The notes under the pieces: model-generated | Databases searched by the model: none | What the model saw: the letters and a program-made list of their open reading frames with translations, nothing else | What the model was told of the DNA's origin: nothing | In this document: positions 1-10,330 of the stretch, in pieces | Layout of the letters: each line of letters begins with the position of its first letter | How positions within the stretch are numbered: the first letter of the stretch is position 1 | Made by a program: the position numbers and the translations under genes | Assembly: GCA_022410635.1 (NCBI GenBank) | Contig: JAJVDF010000249.1 | Span: forward strand, 1,755,521 to 1,819,520 | Direction: 5' to 3' | From: Tretioscincus oriximinensis | Taxonomy: Eukaryota; Chordata; Lepidosauria; Squamata; Gymnophthalmidae | Length of the DNA stretch: 64,000 nt

Positions 1-355
1 ACACTTTTCGTATTTTCTGGTTATCATGCAGGATTGTGTGCAAAGATCCCATGGAAATGCCAATTTCGGAAACGATCTGTTGCACACTCTTTCGGCGATC
101 CTCCAAAACACATTTTTCCACTCGGTGGATTGTATCAACAGACTGACTGGTGCGAGGCCATGATTGTCTTGGTTTGTTTTCACACGACGTTCTTCCTTCT
201 TTGAACTGACGCACCCAGGAACGCACATTTGACACATCCATGGCACCATCACCACATGTCTCACTCAACTGACGATGAATTTCAATTGGTGTCACACCAC
301 GCAAATGGAGAAATCGAATGATTACACGCTGATCGTGTAATGAAAACATCGTCAT
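1..355 (-). mobile_element. mariner-like transposase, N-terminal part (cut by window edge)
   Basis: Reading leftward from an ATG at 355-353, the minus strand stays open for 118 codons to the window edge. The protein begins MTMFSLHDQRVIIRFLHLRG and contains two helix-turn-helix-like blocks (VSNVRSWVRQFKEGRTS and VQQIVSEIGISMGSLHTIL), the layout of the Mos1/mariner HTH_48 DNA-binding region. The catalytic DD(D/E) domain would lie off the left edge. The absence of stops or frameshifts in this part suggests a fairly young insertion. The family assignment rests on pattern recognition, not on a search. Confidence 0.75.
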
Positions 356-659
356 TTTTAGTATCAAAAACAGTCCTCACTCTCGACGCTGCCATTAGGG
401 TTCTGTGTGCCGTACAGTGCTGCCATCTCTGTCACGCATTAACAAAGAGTGCCCGCTTATTTTAAAACAAACCGCATGTTTTTATCTGTTTCCAGTTCTG
501 GAAAAAAAATTGGATGCACCTCGTAAAGAAGGGAAACTGGTTCCAACTGGAATTGCTTATGTAAAGAAATATGCCCTATGCTGGAGAAATAGTCATAGAT
601 TGAGGCAAGGGTTAGGGAACAGGTCGAAAGGTGAGTTTTATGGGAAAGGGTAGTTCAAT

Positions 660-737
660 GACGTGTCTACAAAAGCTTATGCCACCTACTTTTCTACTGT
701 TAGTCTCTAAGTGCTACTAGCCCCTTTGCTGGACTTA
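660..737 (+). repeat. Penelope-like element end, single decayed arm
   Basis: The segment carries GTGTCTAC, AAAAGCTTATGCCACC and TTAGTCTCTAAGTGCT in order, matching one arm of the palindromic copies at 15077 and 17695. The CTGAAGA box seen in those copies is missing here. The flanks (356-660 and 738-1630) show nothing I can assign beyond AT-rich DNA. Confidence 0.55.
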
Positions 738-1633
738 TTTTCATTGGGGATTTTTTGCTTTTTTTTGTTTGTCTATTTCGATTGTATGTGTTCTTATTTG
801 TTTCATGTATTTTCTGCTTTTCTGTTTTCTTTGGCAATTATTTAATTAAAAAAACCACGTTTCATCCAGTGGGATAAAAACATAAAAAGTATTCTATCGA
901 AAACTCACAGAACCACCTACCTTTTTAATATCACCACTGGAAAAATGCACAAAATGACTTCCTTCAAATTAAATATGCATCAGACAACACTGTGGGATTC
1001 AAAATGTAAGCCTAAATTCAGATCACTGTTTTACTAAATAGAAACGTGTTCCCAGAAACACCTTCAACCACCATCTTACTCCATCTTCCTAATCCTATAG
1101 TCCCACACAATGTGCTGCAATTGGCTTGATTGAATGGAGGGATGTAAAGGCCTATGCAACAAATATAAATGGCACAAGGTGATAGCCCGCTAAGTCAGAC
1201 TCAGAGAAGAAAAACTCATTTAAAAGATGAATCACAAAGGATTAATTTATCGGTAATACAAAACCACAAAGGAGCACTAATGCCGTATACAATGCCACAA
1301 TGCACTCCGTGCAATGTGCATCTGTCATCTTACTCCACCCAGTTTTATTATTGTTTTAATATTTTAAGCTCTTTCGTGATACTTTTTAAACAAAGAAGCA
1401 CAATAGAATACAAATAATAGGGAAATCAGCCTATCTTGAACACCTTTTTCCACTGAAGACATCAAGACATAATTTACTGACTCAAAGTATGTTTTCTTAA
1501 AATGTTGGGCTGTTATGAGTATGTGGAAGAAAACCATACTGACTGCTTGGTGGTAAATATTATGCTGCTTTTGTAGGATTACAAATCATCCATCACTTTT
1601 GCACATTTTGGCAGTTTCTCTATCCCTCCTAGG

Positions 1634-1835
1634 TAGGCTGACTAGATGAGCCCGGGGGGGGGGGGGTGAAAACCCGGTATTGGAGTGCCTCCCAGTTTTT
1701 TCTGAGGAATTTTTTTCAAAGAAGGGGGTGGTTTGAAAAAGAACTGTTTTTAATTTTTTTTCCTCAAAAAAACCCGGGAGGCACCTCAAAAACAGGTTTT
1801 CAACCCCCTCCAAAAGGGGTCATCTGGTCAGCGTA
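1634..1835. mobile_element. Foldback DNA element, family B (hAT-like MITE)
   Basis: The element starts TAGGCTGACTAGATGA and ends TCATCTGGTCAGCGTA. The two halves are near-complete inverse complements around a T/A-rich centre, with the shared inner block GTGCCTCCCAGTTTTTTCTG and its inverse GGGAGGCACC. Other copies lie at 23022, 27691, 46810, 55684 and 62360. A poly-G run sits in the left arm. No clear target duplication is visible for this copy. Confidence 0.7.
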
Positions 1836-2019
1836 TCTAGGGTAACCTCCCCCCACCCCCCAAAAGGGAGAGGAATTTTACAGATTTAAAGTTTATGAAA
1901 AACAGGAATATCCACTAAGTGCAGTTTATAATGTAAGCATCTCATTAAAAATAATAATCATATTCCTATCACAGAATTCATGTCACAATTTTTTATGAAA
2001 GCTTTGTCTGCTCCAAATT

Positions 2020-2322
2020 TACTTCCAGAAGAGGTAGTAGTAACTAGCAGCCTGGGTAGCTTTAAGACAGGATTAACAAATTCATGGAAGCCAAGGGTAT
2101 AAACAGCTACTAGGATGGATGTCTTGATACTGCCTCTGAGGTGGAGCCACAGGCAATATTCCTCAAATGCCATTTGCAGGGCGTCAAGAGCAGGTGAAGA
2201 TTTAGCCATTTTCTGTTCCAGACTGCCCAAGTGCAATTCATGAGCCACTGTGTGAGGCAGAATGCTGGACTAGATGGGCTCTGGCCCGATTTAGCAGGGC
2301 TCTTATGTTTTTATGGTCTAAA
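2020..2322 (+). repeat. CR1-type LINE 3' end, family C
   Basis: Truncated 3' end of a non-LTR element. It shares GATGGGCTCTGGCCCGAT and the terminal 8-bp reiteration (variants of TTCTTATG) with copies at 5963, 6166, 10880, 32005, 33665, 38110, 38930, 39482, 51205 and 58335. A short 8-bp terminal repeat in place of poly(A) is the hallmark of CR1 elements. Confidence 0.7.
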
Positions 2323-2993
2323 TTTGCCTTTTCCTGCTTAAAACAATTTTAAAGCTATTTTTATTGGATTATATTTTGAAATATTACTTCTATTGCCTCC
2401 CTCTTTACAAGATGCCACTTTACAAGCAACAATTTGATTCAAGTTAGGACTACTGTATTGTAACACGCTCTGTACGATGCTGCCCTTCAGGATGGTTCAG
2501 AAACTGGGGCAGAAAGCAGCAGTTACAAAGCTGACTGGAACTATCCAGAAGCACAATATATCAGTTTTGATACAGCTGCATCCCAATACAAGGTGTTAAC
2601 CTTAACTTAGAACACTCTAAAAGACTTGGAGCCCAAATATCAAAAGGAATGCCTTCTCCAATATCAATCTGCCATCACCTTGAGATTTGCAGATGAGGTG
2701 CTCCTGGCAGTATCGTCACTCTCAATAGCTAAGGGGGGTGGGAACCCGGGACAGCTATTCTAGACAACCATGGAATAGTATTTTCCTTCCTAAGGTGCAT
2801 CAAGCATCATTTCTGTAGACATACAGAATATATTTTACGATGCACTTCTTTACCTTGACTTTCTTCACTGAAGAAATAGGTTCTGCTTCCTACTTTCAAG
2901 CACTGTTGTTTTTAAATATTTCTGTTTTGTAATTGTTTTTGTTGTTGTTACCTATGTTAGACCTTTGGATACAATGCTGGAAAGGAATGCAAA

Positions 2994-3427
2994 TCTGTAT
3001 ATATAATAAAAAGTACGTGGGAGAGTTCAACATTCCAAGGTATAACGACCAATGACAGGAGCTTTGGAACTTTGGCAGCCTCCAAAGATCAGTGACAGAG
3101 CTCCAGAGACCAGAGTCCTGGGTTGGAAAACTGGCTAAAAGACAGAAAACAGAGGGCAGTAATAAATGGACAGTTCTCTGGGTGGAAAGATGTGAGAAGT
3201 GGAATACCCCAGGGTTCAGTACTGGGACCAGTACTGGGGAGGGAAAGTAAGAACAATGTAAGGAATGGATGAATGATGGAAGGGGAGGAAAGGAAAGAAG
3301 AAAAATAAAGAAGGAAAGGAAAAAGGAAAAAAGGAAAAAGAAGAAATGAATGGAATAGATGGGAACAAGGAGAAGGAGGGGCTAGAGTCTGTTGCATTAA
3401 CTCAATGAAATGGGCAAATTTCACTAG
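2994..3427 (+). mobile_element. Non-autonomous Helitron carrying a CR1 reverse-transcriptase scrap
   Basis: The element begins TCTGTATATATAATAAAAAG after an A and ends CACTAG (CTRR-type end) after a short GC hairpin region. These are the termini of Helitrons, which move by rolling-circle replication and make no target duplication. Inside, 3129-3236 reads NWLKDRKQRAVINGQFSG followed by a GIPQGSVLGPVL motif, a clear piece of a CR1 reverse transcriptase palm. A purine-rich tract (3240-3370) follows. A second copy in inverse orientation lies at 57785-58250 and carries the same RT scrap, so capture preceded amplification. Confidence 0.65.
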
Positions 3428-4281
3428 CAATAAAATTCTGTCTGTGGGGTAGAGACTGGCTGTGATGTATCCAGGAGCTGAAGCTGATAAGGCTTTAAAA
3501 GTCTGCTGCAGAAAAGCTTCGCTAGTATTTGAATAACATTTGCATGAAATCTGCATGATTTTGCTTCTTAAATTTTTTTCTAATTTGAAGGTTACCATGA
3601 ATTAAAAGAATTTTCCAGATTTTTCCAGAAACATTTTCTCTAATTTGGTTGAAATTGTTACAGTCGTTTGTATTATCTCTCTCCCATTTTCATTCACTGT
3701 TCTTATTTTCATTGCCTTTGTTTAACTTGCTTCCCTAGCCTGCTTGATATAGGGGTAAGATAAAATAGTCAAGACCAAAATTTTGAAAAAATCAATCACT
3801 GCAGTGATGAATGTAAAAGAGATCATACATACTAAGAACATCTAGGAACCTGGCAATTCAATGTGTCATTGGGCATGTGTTATGTCTATTTTTAGCAGCA
3901 ATCCTATGTTCTGCACCTCACACTGTCCTAGTTACAGGACAGCATTAGTGCACTCACACCTTCCTAGCACTAGGAAAGTGTGGAAACCCTCCAGGAAAAC
4001 ATTCTAATCTAATCAAAGCTTTTTAAAAATGATGCAGTTGATGGATGAATAGCTATAATGAATCTAACATTTAATCTAATCAATATTTTTTTCTCAATAA
4101 CTTATTTCTGGTTTGGTTGTACTGAATTCTAGAATAGTAAGTGTCTCAAAGACATTTTATGTGGTATAAAAATTTTCTGAGCAAATGCTTTTCCAGCCGT
4201 GCCTAAAGAAGCAAGTAATAAAATTGATAAGATCTACAGTTTGCCTTCGAAATTCCAAACATGGCCGCAGATCATAAAAAC
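3428..4281. other. Unassigned AT-rich DNA
   Basis: No exon, RNA gene or repeat that I can name is visible here. Short open frames in this stretch have no recognisable domain and many stops around them. Confidence 0.5.
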
Positions 4282-4526
4282 GTGCATATTTATTTTATTT
4301 ATTTGTACTTTTATCCTGCCCTATACCAGAAGGTCTCAGGGCGGCCAACCATAGGGTGGCGCACATAGCTTTTGCTGCTTTCTCCACAACAGACACCCTG
4401 TGAAGTAAGTGGGGTTGAGTGGCCCAAGGTCACCCAGCTGGCTTTCATGGAGGAGTGGGGAATCGAACCAGGAGACGACCTGATCCGAGTCCAACTCTCT
4501 AACCACTACACCAAACTGGCTCTCAT
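4282..4526 (-). mobile_element. tRNA-derived SINE, family 1, near full length
   Basis: Read on the minus strand, the head has a pol III box A-like TGGTGTAGTGGTTAGAG and a box B-like GGTTCGATTCC. A body with ACAGGGTGTCTGTTGTGGAG follows, and then a tail GGTATAGGGCAGGATAAAAG leading into ATAAATAAA. The tail matches the 3' end of the LINE at 54190, which likely supplies the machinery. Other copies are at 7440, 7990, 11769, 33547, 37371, 48188 and 62442. Confidence 0.8.
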
Positions 4527-5009
4527 CTGCCATTTAAAGCTACTCATTGCAAGGCTTTACCATTCATATATTTTATACTTTTATTAAATTGAATTCTATT
4601 CTATACTTCAATTTAAATTTGCTAAATAAAAGGGTACAAAAATCTGATAAAATTCTATCAATAAAACAAGAACAATAAGATGAGACATTATAAAAGCAGT
4701 ATTATAGCAAAGATGCAAAAATCCTAGAATTCAAAAGATTTAAAAATAAATAAAGAGGAACAGAATGGTCAGAATTTCTACACCTTTAAAAGCTGCACAA
4801 AATTAGTTAATCTTAGCACATATTGAGGCAGACCCTTATTTCAAGATATAATCAGAATAAGCCTCAATACAGAGATGCCTGCACCCCAAACTATATCTGC
4901 TGAAATCACAGGGTCAAGGGATCAGTTTCAATCTGGTTTCACCACGAATTCACAATTCTAGTTGGAGTTCAACAACAAGCGTACGATTCTAAATACGTCC
5001 ACACAAAGC

Positions 5010-5170
5010 CTTATTCAGGGTCACATCTCCAGACAGATCCTGGCCATCCACACGCCAATATGGACTATGTCAGGCCCCATTCGGGGTCTGCCATAGTCTA
5101 TACTGACATGTGGATGGCAGGCTCCTATTCCAGCAGACAGCCCAGGATAAGGCTTTGTGTCGATGCAGCT
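5010..5170. mobile_element. Foldback DNA element, family E
   Basis: Palindromic element with the core GGCCCCATTCGGGG and inverse arms reading GCCAATATGGACTATGTCAG and its near inverse. Outer ends resemble the CCACTGAGCCTTATTC ends of the best copy at 30797-30965. This copy has drifted. Confidence 0.6.
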
Positions 5171-5384
5171 TTACTGCTTTAAAGCAATACTACCAATGAA
5201 CACAACTTGATAATTCTCATGTTTACTGAATTATAGGAAATCACCTCAGTAAAGTAACATCAGTTAATGAAGCACAATCAAATCACGGGAAGGAAAAATT
5301 CAGGTACGTACAATATCCCCACAGCTTCAAGAAACTTGAAAAATTTATTCCTATTGTGCACGAAAGCGACATGGCATCGGGTAA

Positions 5385-5905
5385 GGCCCTGTCCCCACTG
5401 AGCTTTAGTCTGGATCATATCCTGGGACAGAAACATAGAATCATAGAATTGGAAGGAACCTCCAGGGCCATAAAGTCCAACTCCTGCTCAATGCAGGATT
5501 CATTAAACCATCTCAGAAATATGACTGCGCAGTCTCTATTTGAAGACTTCCAGCGATGACGAACTCACCACCTCCTGTGGCAAACTGATCCACAGGTTTA
5601 TCACCCTGATTATTAGAAAGTTTTTTTCTGATATATAATCTAAATCTCCTTCCTTGCAGTTTCATCTCATTGTTTCAAGTCCTTCAATGTGCTAATGAGA
5701 ACAATGCTAATCTCTCTGCTCTGTGACAGCCCTTCAGAAATCTGTAGACAGCTATCAAGAGCTTGGCCATCCACATGCCAGTATAGGCTATGGCAGGCCC
5801 CATTCGGGGCCTGCCATAGCCTACACTTGCATGTAGATGGCAGGCTCCTATTGCATGGTATAGCCCTGAATAAAGCACAGTGTGGAACAGTCTTCAGCCC
5901 TGTGC
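5385..5905. mobile_element. Foldback family E copy split by a CR1 insertion
   Basis: The left end GGCCCTGTCCCCACTGAG is at 5385-5430. The hairpin core with GGCCCCATTCGGGGCC resumes near 5750. The intervening 5431-5740 is a CR1 3' end in minus orientation, so the foldback is older than that CR1 insertion. Confidence 0.6.
5431..5740 (-). repeat. CR1 LINE 3' end nested in family E
   Basis: It begins with the inverse of the CR1 terminal 8-mer (CATAGAATCATAGAAT) followed by TGGAAGGAACCTCCAGGGCC, a classical amniote CR1 3' sequence, and decays leftward in element sense. It interrupts the foldback described at 5385-5905. Confidence 0.75.
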
Positions 5906-5962
5906 CCAATGAGCCTTGTTTTAGGTTATATCTCCGTACAGAGCTTGGCCATCAACAGGACT

Positions 5963-6165
5963 AGACAGGTTTACGGACACCAAGGGTATCAATGGATACT
6001 AGGATGGATGTCTGGATGTTGCCTCCTGGATGGAGCCACAGGAAGACTCCTGAAATACCATTTTTAGGGAGTCATGAACAGGTGCATATTTTGCTTTCCT
6101 CTGTTCTGACTGCCCAGGTGCATCTGGGGGGGGCTCTGTGTGGGACAGAATGCTAGATTACTAGA
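5963..6165 (+). repeat. CR1-type 3' end, family C (first of an inverted pair)
   Basis: Matches the family C consensus (GGACTAGACAGGTTTATGGACACC-like start, GTGGGACAGAATGCT near the end) and stops near 6165, directly next to an inverse copy. Confidence 0.65.
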
Positions 6166-6465
6166 TGAACATAAGAACATAAGAAGAGCTAAACTGGATC
6201 AGGCCACAGCTCCTCAAGTCCAGCCTTCTGTCCCACACAGAGGCCCACCTGGGCTGTCTGAATAGAGGAAAGCAAAATATGCCCCTGTTCATGACTTCCA
6301 GCAAATGGTATTTCAGGAGTCCTGTCTGTGGCTCCATCCCGGAGGCAACATCCAGACATCCATCCCAGGACCCATTTATACCCTTGGTGTCCATAAACCT
6401 GCCTAGTCCTGTCTGAAACTATCCAAGCTGTTAGCTACCACCACCTCTTAGGTGGGCTCTGGCCC
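6166..6465 (-). repeat. CR1-type 3' end, family C (second of an inverted pair)
   Basis: Starts with GAACATAAGAACATAAGAAG, the inverse of the terminal 8-mer array, then CTGGATCAGGCCACAGC. Together with 5963-6165 it forms a tail-to-tail inverted pair. Confidence 0.7.
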
Positions 6466-6689
6466 GATCCAGTATGGTTCTTCTTATGTTCTTAGATGGC
6501 AGGCTCTGGTTCCAAGATATAACCCAGAATAAGGCTCAGTGGGGACAGGACCTTTTTCCCTTTAAAAACCAGAGGAACGGCCACGGGGAGTAGGGGGGGG
6601 GGGAGATCGTCTGCAGTTTTCTTTGTGGAGATGGAAAAGCAATGAGACGTTCCGGCTCCGCCCTGCAGCCTCGGTTCCTTCCCTATGAA

Positions 6690-6965
6690 ATCAGCTGCTA
6701 GCCCGGCGCCTGCCCTGCTGTCCACTCCCCACCGCGCACTTTCTTGGAATTCGTCCCTAAACAGCAGCTATTTTGCTCTCTTACCTCCGTGCTCTGGTGT
6801 TTAAAAGTATCCAAAAACAGAAGCTCTGTTGTTGTGTCTGCCGCCATTTTGCGACGGCGGAAGTACTTTGGTCGAAACCCTAGATTTGGTCCCGGGTCAA
6901 GGAGGCGCCAACTGCGCATGCGCCAAGTCCCCACACGGGGCGGGCTTGCGGCCGACAGCGTCTGA
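6690..6965 (-). promoter_or_regulatory. VIRMA: VIRMA CpG-rich promoter and 5' UTR
   Basis: GC- and CpG-rich DNA surrounds the VIRMA start codon. It contains TGCGCATGCGCC at 6913-6924, a near-perfect NRF1 site. The start codon lies inside CAAAATGGCGGC (minus strand), a YY1 translation-initiator type motif usual just downstream of the TSS of TATA-less housekeeping genes. No TATA box is visible, so the TSS is probably between 6850 and 6930 on the minus strand. Confidence 0.7.
6785..6847 (-). CDS. VIRMA: VIRMA (KIAA1429), coding exon 1
   Basis: VIRMA is the large nuclear scaffold of the m6A methyltransferase writer complex; it binds WTAP and directs methylation toward 3' UTRs. This exon encodes 21 residues (MAADTTTELL then FLDTFKHQSTE) from the ATG at 6847-6845 to the donor G|GTAAGAG at 6784. 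Human VIRMA begins MAVDSAMELLFLDTFKHPSA with an equally long first coding segment, so identity is firm. Exon 2 (expected to begin SSHIDVVRF or similar) was not seen on the minus strand between 1 and 6784, so it probably lies beyond the left edge. The gene is divergent from ESRP1, as in other amniotes. Confidence 0.9.
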
Positions 6966-7439
6966 TGAATAGGGAGACTGAATAGTAGAAGAGAACAAAC
7001 TGGTTGCTGCAGAATATATATATATTCCTTTCATTGCACTTCCCTCCTCGTCTTCTGCAGAAGAACGGAAGGAAATAGACACGTTCCTGCTCGGTTCTTC
7101 CGTTCATTACCGTCGTGCAACTATTAATTTGGGTTAAAAGTCAGGCAGCAGCGAATCCCAATGCGTTTCCATGGTGAATTAAGGATTTTTTGAACGGCTG
7201 ATCTTTTGTGTTCTTCTCAGTCCACAAACAATTGTCAAGCAAGAAACTGTAGTTCGTTTCTGCGCAACATTTTGGGCACGTTTAACTGCAGGCATTTGCT
7301 TTTTTTCCATTTACAGAGATAAGACTCAGCTGGTTCCAAAAAATAAATATTTCCACATTGTTCAAAGTTGTATAGACTGGGAGCAAGATGTAAACAATAA
7401 CAATCTGCTAGTTGCTTTTTTTCTACTTCCTCCTGGAAG

Positions 7440-7676
7440 AATTCCTGTTTTATTTGTACTTATATCCCACCCTATACCAGAAGGCCTCGGGGCGGCCAAC
7501 AGTAGGGTGGCACACATAGCTTTTGTTGCTTTCTCCACGACAGACACCCTGTGTGCTCGCTTCGGCAGCACATATACTAACAGACACCCTGTGGGGTAGG
7601 TGAGGCTGAGAGAGTTCTAAAGATCTGTGACGGAGGAGTGGGGGATCAAACCAGGAGACCACCAGATCTGCCTGCT
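7440..7676 (-). mobile_element. SINE family 1 copy, interrupted by a U6 fragment
   Basis: The tail (TTTATTTGTACTTATATCCC on plus) and body (GCGGCCAACAGTAGGGTGGC) match the 4282 copy; the tRNA-like head is mostly lost. A 26-nt U6 snRNA fragment flanked by a 14-bp duplication breaks the body at 7554-7579. Confidence 0.75.
7554..7579 (+). pseudogene. U6 snRNA 5' fragment (retrocopy scrap)
   Basis: The bases match the extreme 5' end of vertebrate U6 snRNA (core GCTCGCTTCGGCAGCACAT, then ATACTA). They are bounded on both sides by the 14-mer ACAGACACCCTGTG (7540-7553 and 7580-7593), which occurs once at the same place in other SINE copies and is therefore a target-site duplication. The 3' three quarters of U6 and any oligo(U) or poly(A) are absent. 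Confidence 0.85.
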
Positions 7677-7989
7677 TTTTTATGTCATTTTTTCACAAAG
7701 ATCAGTGGCGTTATAAAAGCTTTGCTGTCCAAGTGTGAAAAAAGTGAAACAGAATCTCAGTGGAGTCTGCTGGGATGTATAATCTGGGCAGTGGGCAGCC
7801 TCTTGTGCCCAGCCTAGCACCCATCCTAGCCCTGGAGGAAGAAAGCGTCTAGCCAGTCTACGCCCGGTCCTGTCTACAGGAAATATTTTATTTCTTAAAG
7901 GAAGTTGGAACAGGACCCATCTATAGAATCAGACTTCTTGGGGGTACTACATAAATTAAAACCTGAATTATTGCTAAAACTAGTGGGGA

Positions 7990-8210
7990 TCAAAGGTCTC
8001 AGGGCAGCCAACCATAGGTGGGTGCACATGGCTTTTGGTTGCTTTCTCCTCAACAGACACCCTGTGAAGTAGGTGGAGCTGAGAGTATCCTAACAACTGT
8101 GACCGACCCAAGATCACCCAGCTGCCTTCCTGGAGGAGTGTCGAAGCGAACTAGGAGACTACCAGATAAGAGTCCAACACTCTAACCACTACACCAAACT
8201 GGCCCTCAGA
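7990..8210 (-). mobile_element. SINE family 1 copy
   Basis: Body (GGTCTCAGGGCAGCCAACC) and tRNA-like head (CTCTAACCACTACACCAAAC on plus, the inverse of the box A region) are present; the LINE-like tail is missing. Confidence 0.75.
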
Positions 8211-9810
8211 AGGAAGTAAAAGGAATTCATACCTAAGTTATAAACGCAGACCATTTTCAGAAAATTAAGTTTTCCACATCTAAATCAAAGTTGGGCCTGT
8301 TAAAGAATGTCAAAAGAAAACATATTGCCACTTTTCTGTAGACTGAAAGTGGATTAAAATTAAAACTTACGGAGTGACCAGGACAAAATTCATTTTTTGT
8401 CATTCATCCATCTGCAACATCTACCTCTTCTTTGAAGAAGTCTAGACAGTTTTATCATTTTTCCTGCTATCATAACAAGCCCAGTTAGTAGCAAATCCAC
8501 AATCTAGTTGTTCTCCGTCTTTTGGATCTGAGTTTTGAACTGGTCTAAAGGCTTGTCTTGGCCAATTGATCTTGCAGTTAAAATGTTAATTGCTTTATCT
8601 GGCAGTTTCCCAATTTAATGCTACACTCCTTAATGAAACAGCTGGAAAATTTGCATGTAGTCACAATTCTCTGGAACTCTCAGCCCCACACACTTCACAA
8701 GGTGTCAGTTGTGAAGAGAGAAACAGAAGGTTATGTAATCTGGTTTGACTCCCTTCAGGTCAAGAAAAGTAAGGTATAAAAACCAACTTTTCTCTTTCAC
8801 CTTCTGCCTCCTCCTTTCTTTCTCTTCATAAAAACTGAACAGTTGGAGAGGGGGTAGAAATCCCCTTTTTGCACTAGAGCTTAATTTGTGTAATATCTCA
8901 GGGAAGGTCTTAGCCATTCACATGCCAATGTAGATTATAGCATGCCCTATAGTTGCCCTAAATTTTTAATCTAATTCACTTTTAGAATGGAAAAACACAG
9001 TAGCAAAGCAAACAATTTTTCCCATGTTAGTCAAAGGTGGATTGGAGTTAGAAATGCACACACTCGCATCCCCAAAACCCCACCTAACCCTTGTCACTTT
9101 ACTGGTCTGTTCCCACACTTCAAAAGTAGACTGGAACTGGATTAAAACTTAGGTGTGACCAGGATCTCCGTGTCAGGGCTGCGTTTATCCAGCCACAGCA
9201 CGCTCAGCTCAAACATGGCTGGCTGGGGAATAAGATTTAAATTGCAAGCAATTGTGCATTTGGGCAAATTCAGCTCTACATGTAAAGATTTTCTCATTGG
9301 GCTGATGCCTTTTGTTGTGCAAATAGGATGCAAGAAGCTGTTTCGCCTTTAGGTTTGCTCTACATAGTTCATGGCAATCAGAATTGAATTATTAGACAGA
9401 TCTTTCTCTCCCCCCACATCCATATTTTTGGAGACACCATAATAGATGACATTCGACACACTTTCCGAGACCAGATGAGCATTTTCTGAAGCACATCCTG
9501 GTTGCACACTTACATTTAATCATTTTTTTTCTGGCCAAGATCTGACTCACTCCTCCAAATGTTAAGCCTGCTTCAATCTACTTTGCTAGTTCAAGACCAG
9601 CAGACGGTGGCAAACTGTTTTCTTTATCCGACTAAAAAAAAAAACACCTTTGGTTCAGAGTATATGTGACCAAGGTCTGAAGTCATTCTTCAGGACTAAG
9701 GCAGGGTTTAAAAGTGTTTGACTAGGGAGCTCGTTGGGAACGTTTTGGTTAACCGACCGAGTTTGCAAAAGGTCTTTGGAAGAGGGGGCTGCCACATATC
9801 TTTGGAAGAG
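8211..9810. other. Unassigned intergenic DNA
   Basis: No exon or RNA gene is recognised. A short family E fragment (CATTCACATGCCAATGTAG) is visible near 8915-8955, and a short tandem copy of TCTTTGGAAGAGGGGGCTGC lies at 9774-9820. Confidence 0.45.
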
Positions 9811-9814
9811 GGGG

Positions 9815-9905
9815 CTGCCGCAGCCTACACTTACATGCTTATACTCCTATGGGCTGTATCAGAGCTTGATCATCAGTATAGTCTATGGCAGGCCCCAAAC
9901 TACAT
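9815..9905. repeat. Family E foldback fragment
   Basis: Remnant with GCAGCCTACACTTACATGC and GTCTATGGCAGGCCCC, the arms of family E. It accounts for part of a long but spurious open frame at 9718-10158. Confidence 0.45.
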
Positions 9906-10204
9906 GCTGATTGCAAGGAAAGTTAAAAGCGTTTTCTGCTGCAACCTGAGCAACAGGCAAACACCAGTGTGCGCACATCCAAACCCTTCCCAAGTAGTCT
10001 CTGTTCTCTTCAGGCTGTCAAAGGGGTTGAAGCCAAATATATATTCAGAGAGGCAAAGACTTCTGCCTACTATTCTGCACAGTTCAGCAGCTCCTGCCGA
10101 GAACTTTAACTTACATCTCTTAAAAGCTGAGCAAAAATCTTCCTCCACACAATTCTAACCACCAATCTGGCCTTAAAAGTTGCTACATCCAGATGACACG
10201 TATT

Positions 10205-10330
10205 TATTCCATTACAGTTTATTCCATTCAGGAATTAAAGCATCTGGTTTGCTTTATTCCNGAATACCCAGCTTTATTCCAGAATATCCAAATGTGGTAG
10301 AATGAATAAGTGCTGTAGATATAGCCAAAG
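10205..10330. repeat. TTTATTCC-rich palindromic repeat, family F
   Basis: Repeated TTTATTCCAGAATA and TTTATTCCATT blocks in both orientations, related to the array at 11150-11690. Contains one ambiguous base at 10261. Confidence 0.4.

Larger units (their letters stand above)
5906..6555. mobile_element. Foldback family E copy split by a pair of CR1 ends
   Basis: The left part (5906-5962, CCAATGAGCCTTGTTTTAGG and AGAGCTTGGCCATC) and the right part (6485-6555, AGATGGCAGGCTCTGG and AATAAGGCTCAGTGGGGAC) are the two ends of one family E element. A plus-strand CR1 end (5963-6165) and a minus-strand CR1 end (6166-6465) sit between them. Confidence 0.55.

Noticed and set aside
3089..3598. 169-codon open frame, minus strand
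   Set aside because: Lies antisense to the Helitron; its F/L/S-rich middle comes from the purine tract, so it is low-complexity chance.
9718..10158. 146-codon open frame, plus strand
   Set aside because: Part of it is family E repeat sequence; no domain, no splice context and no recognisable homology.
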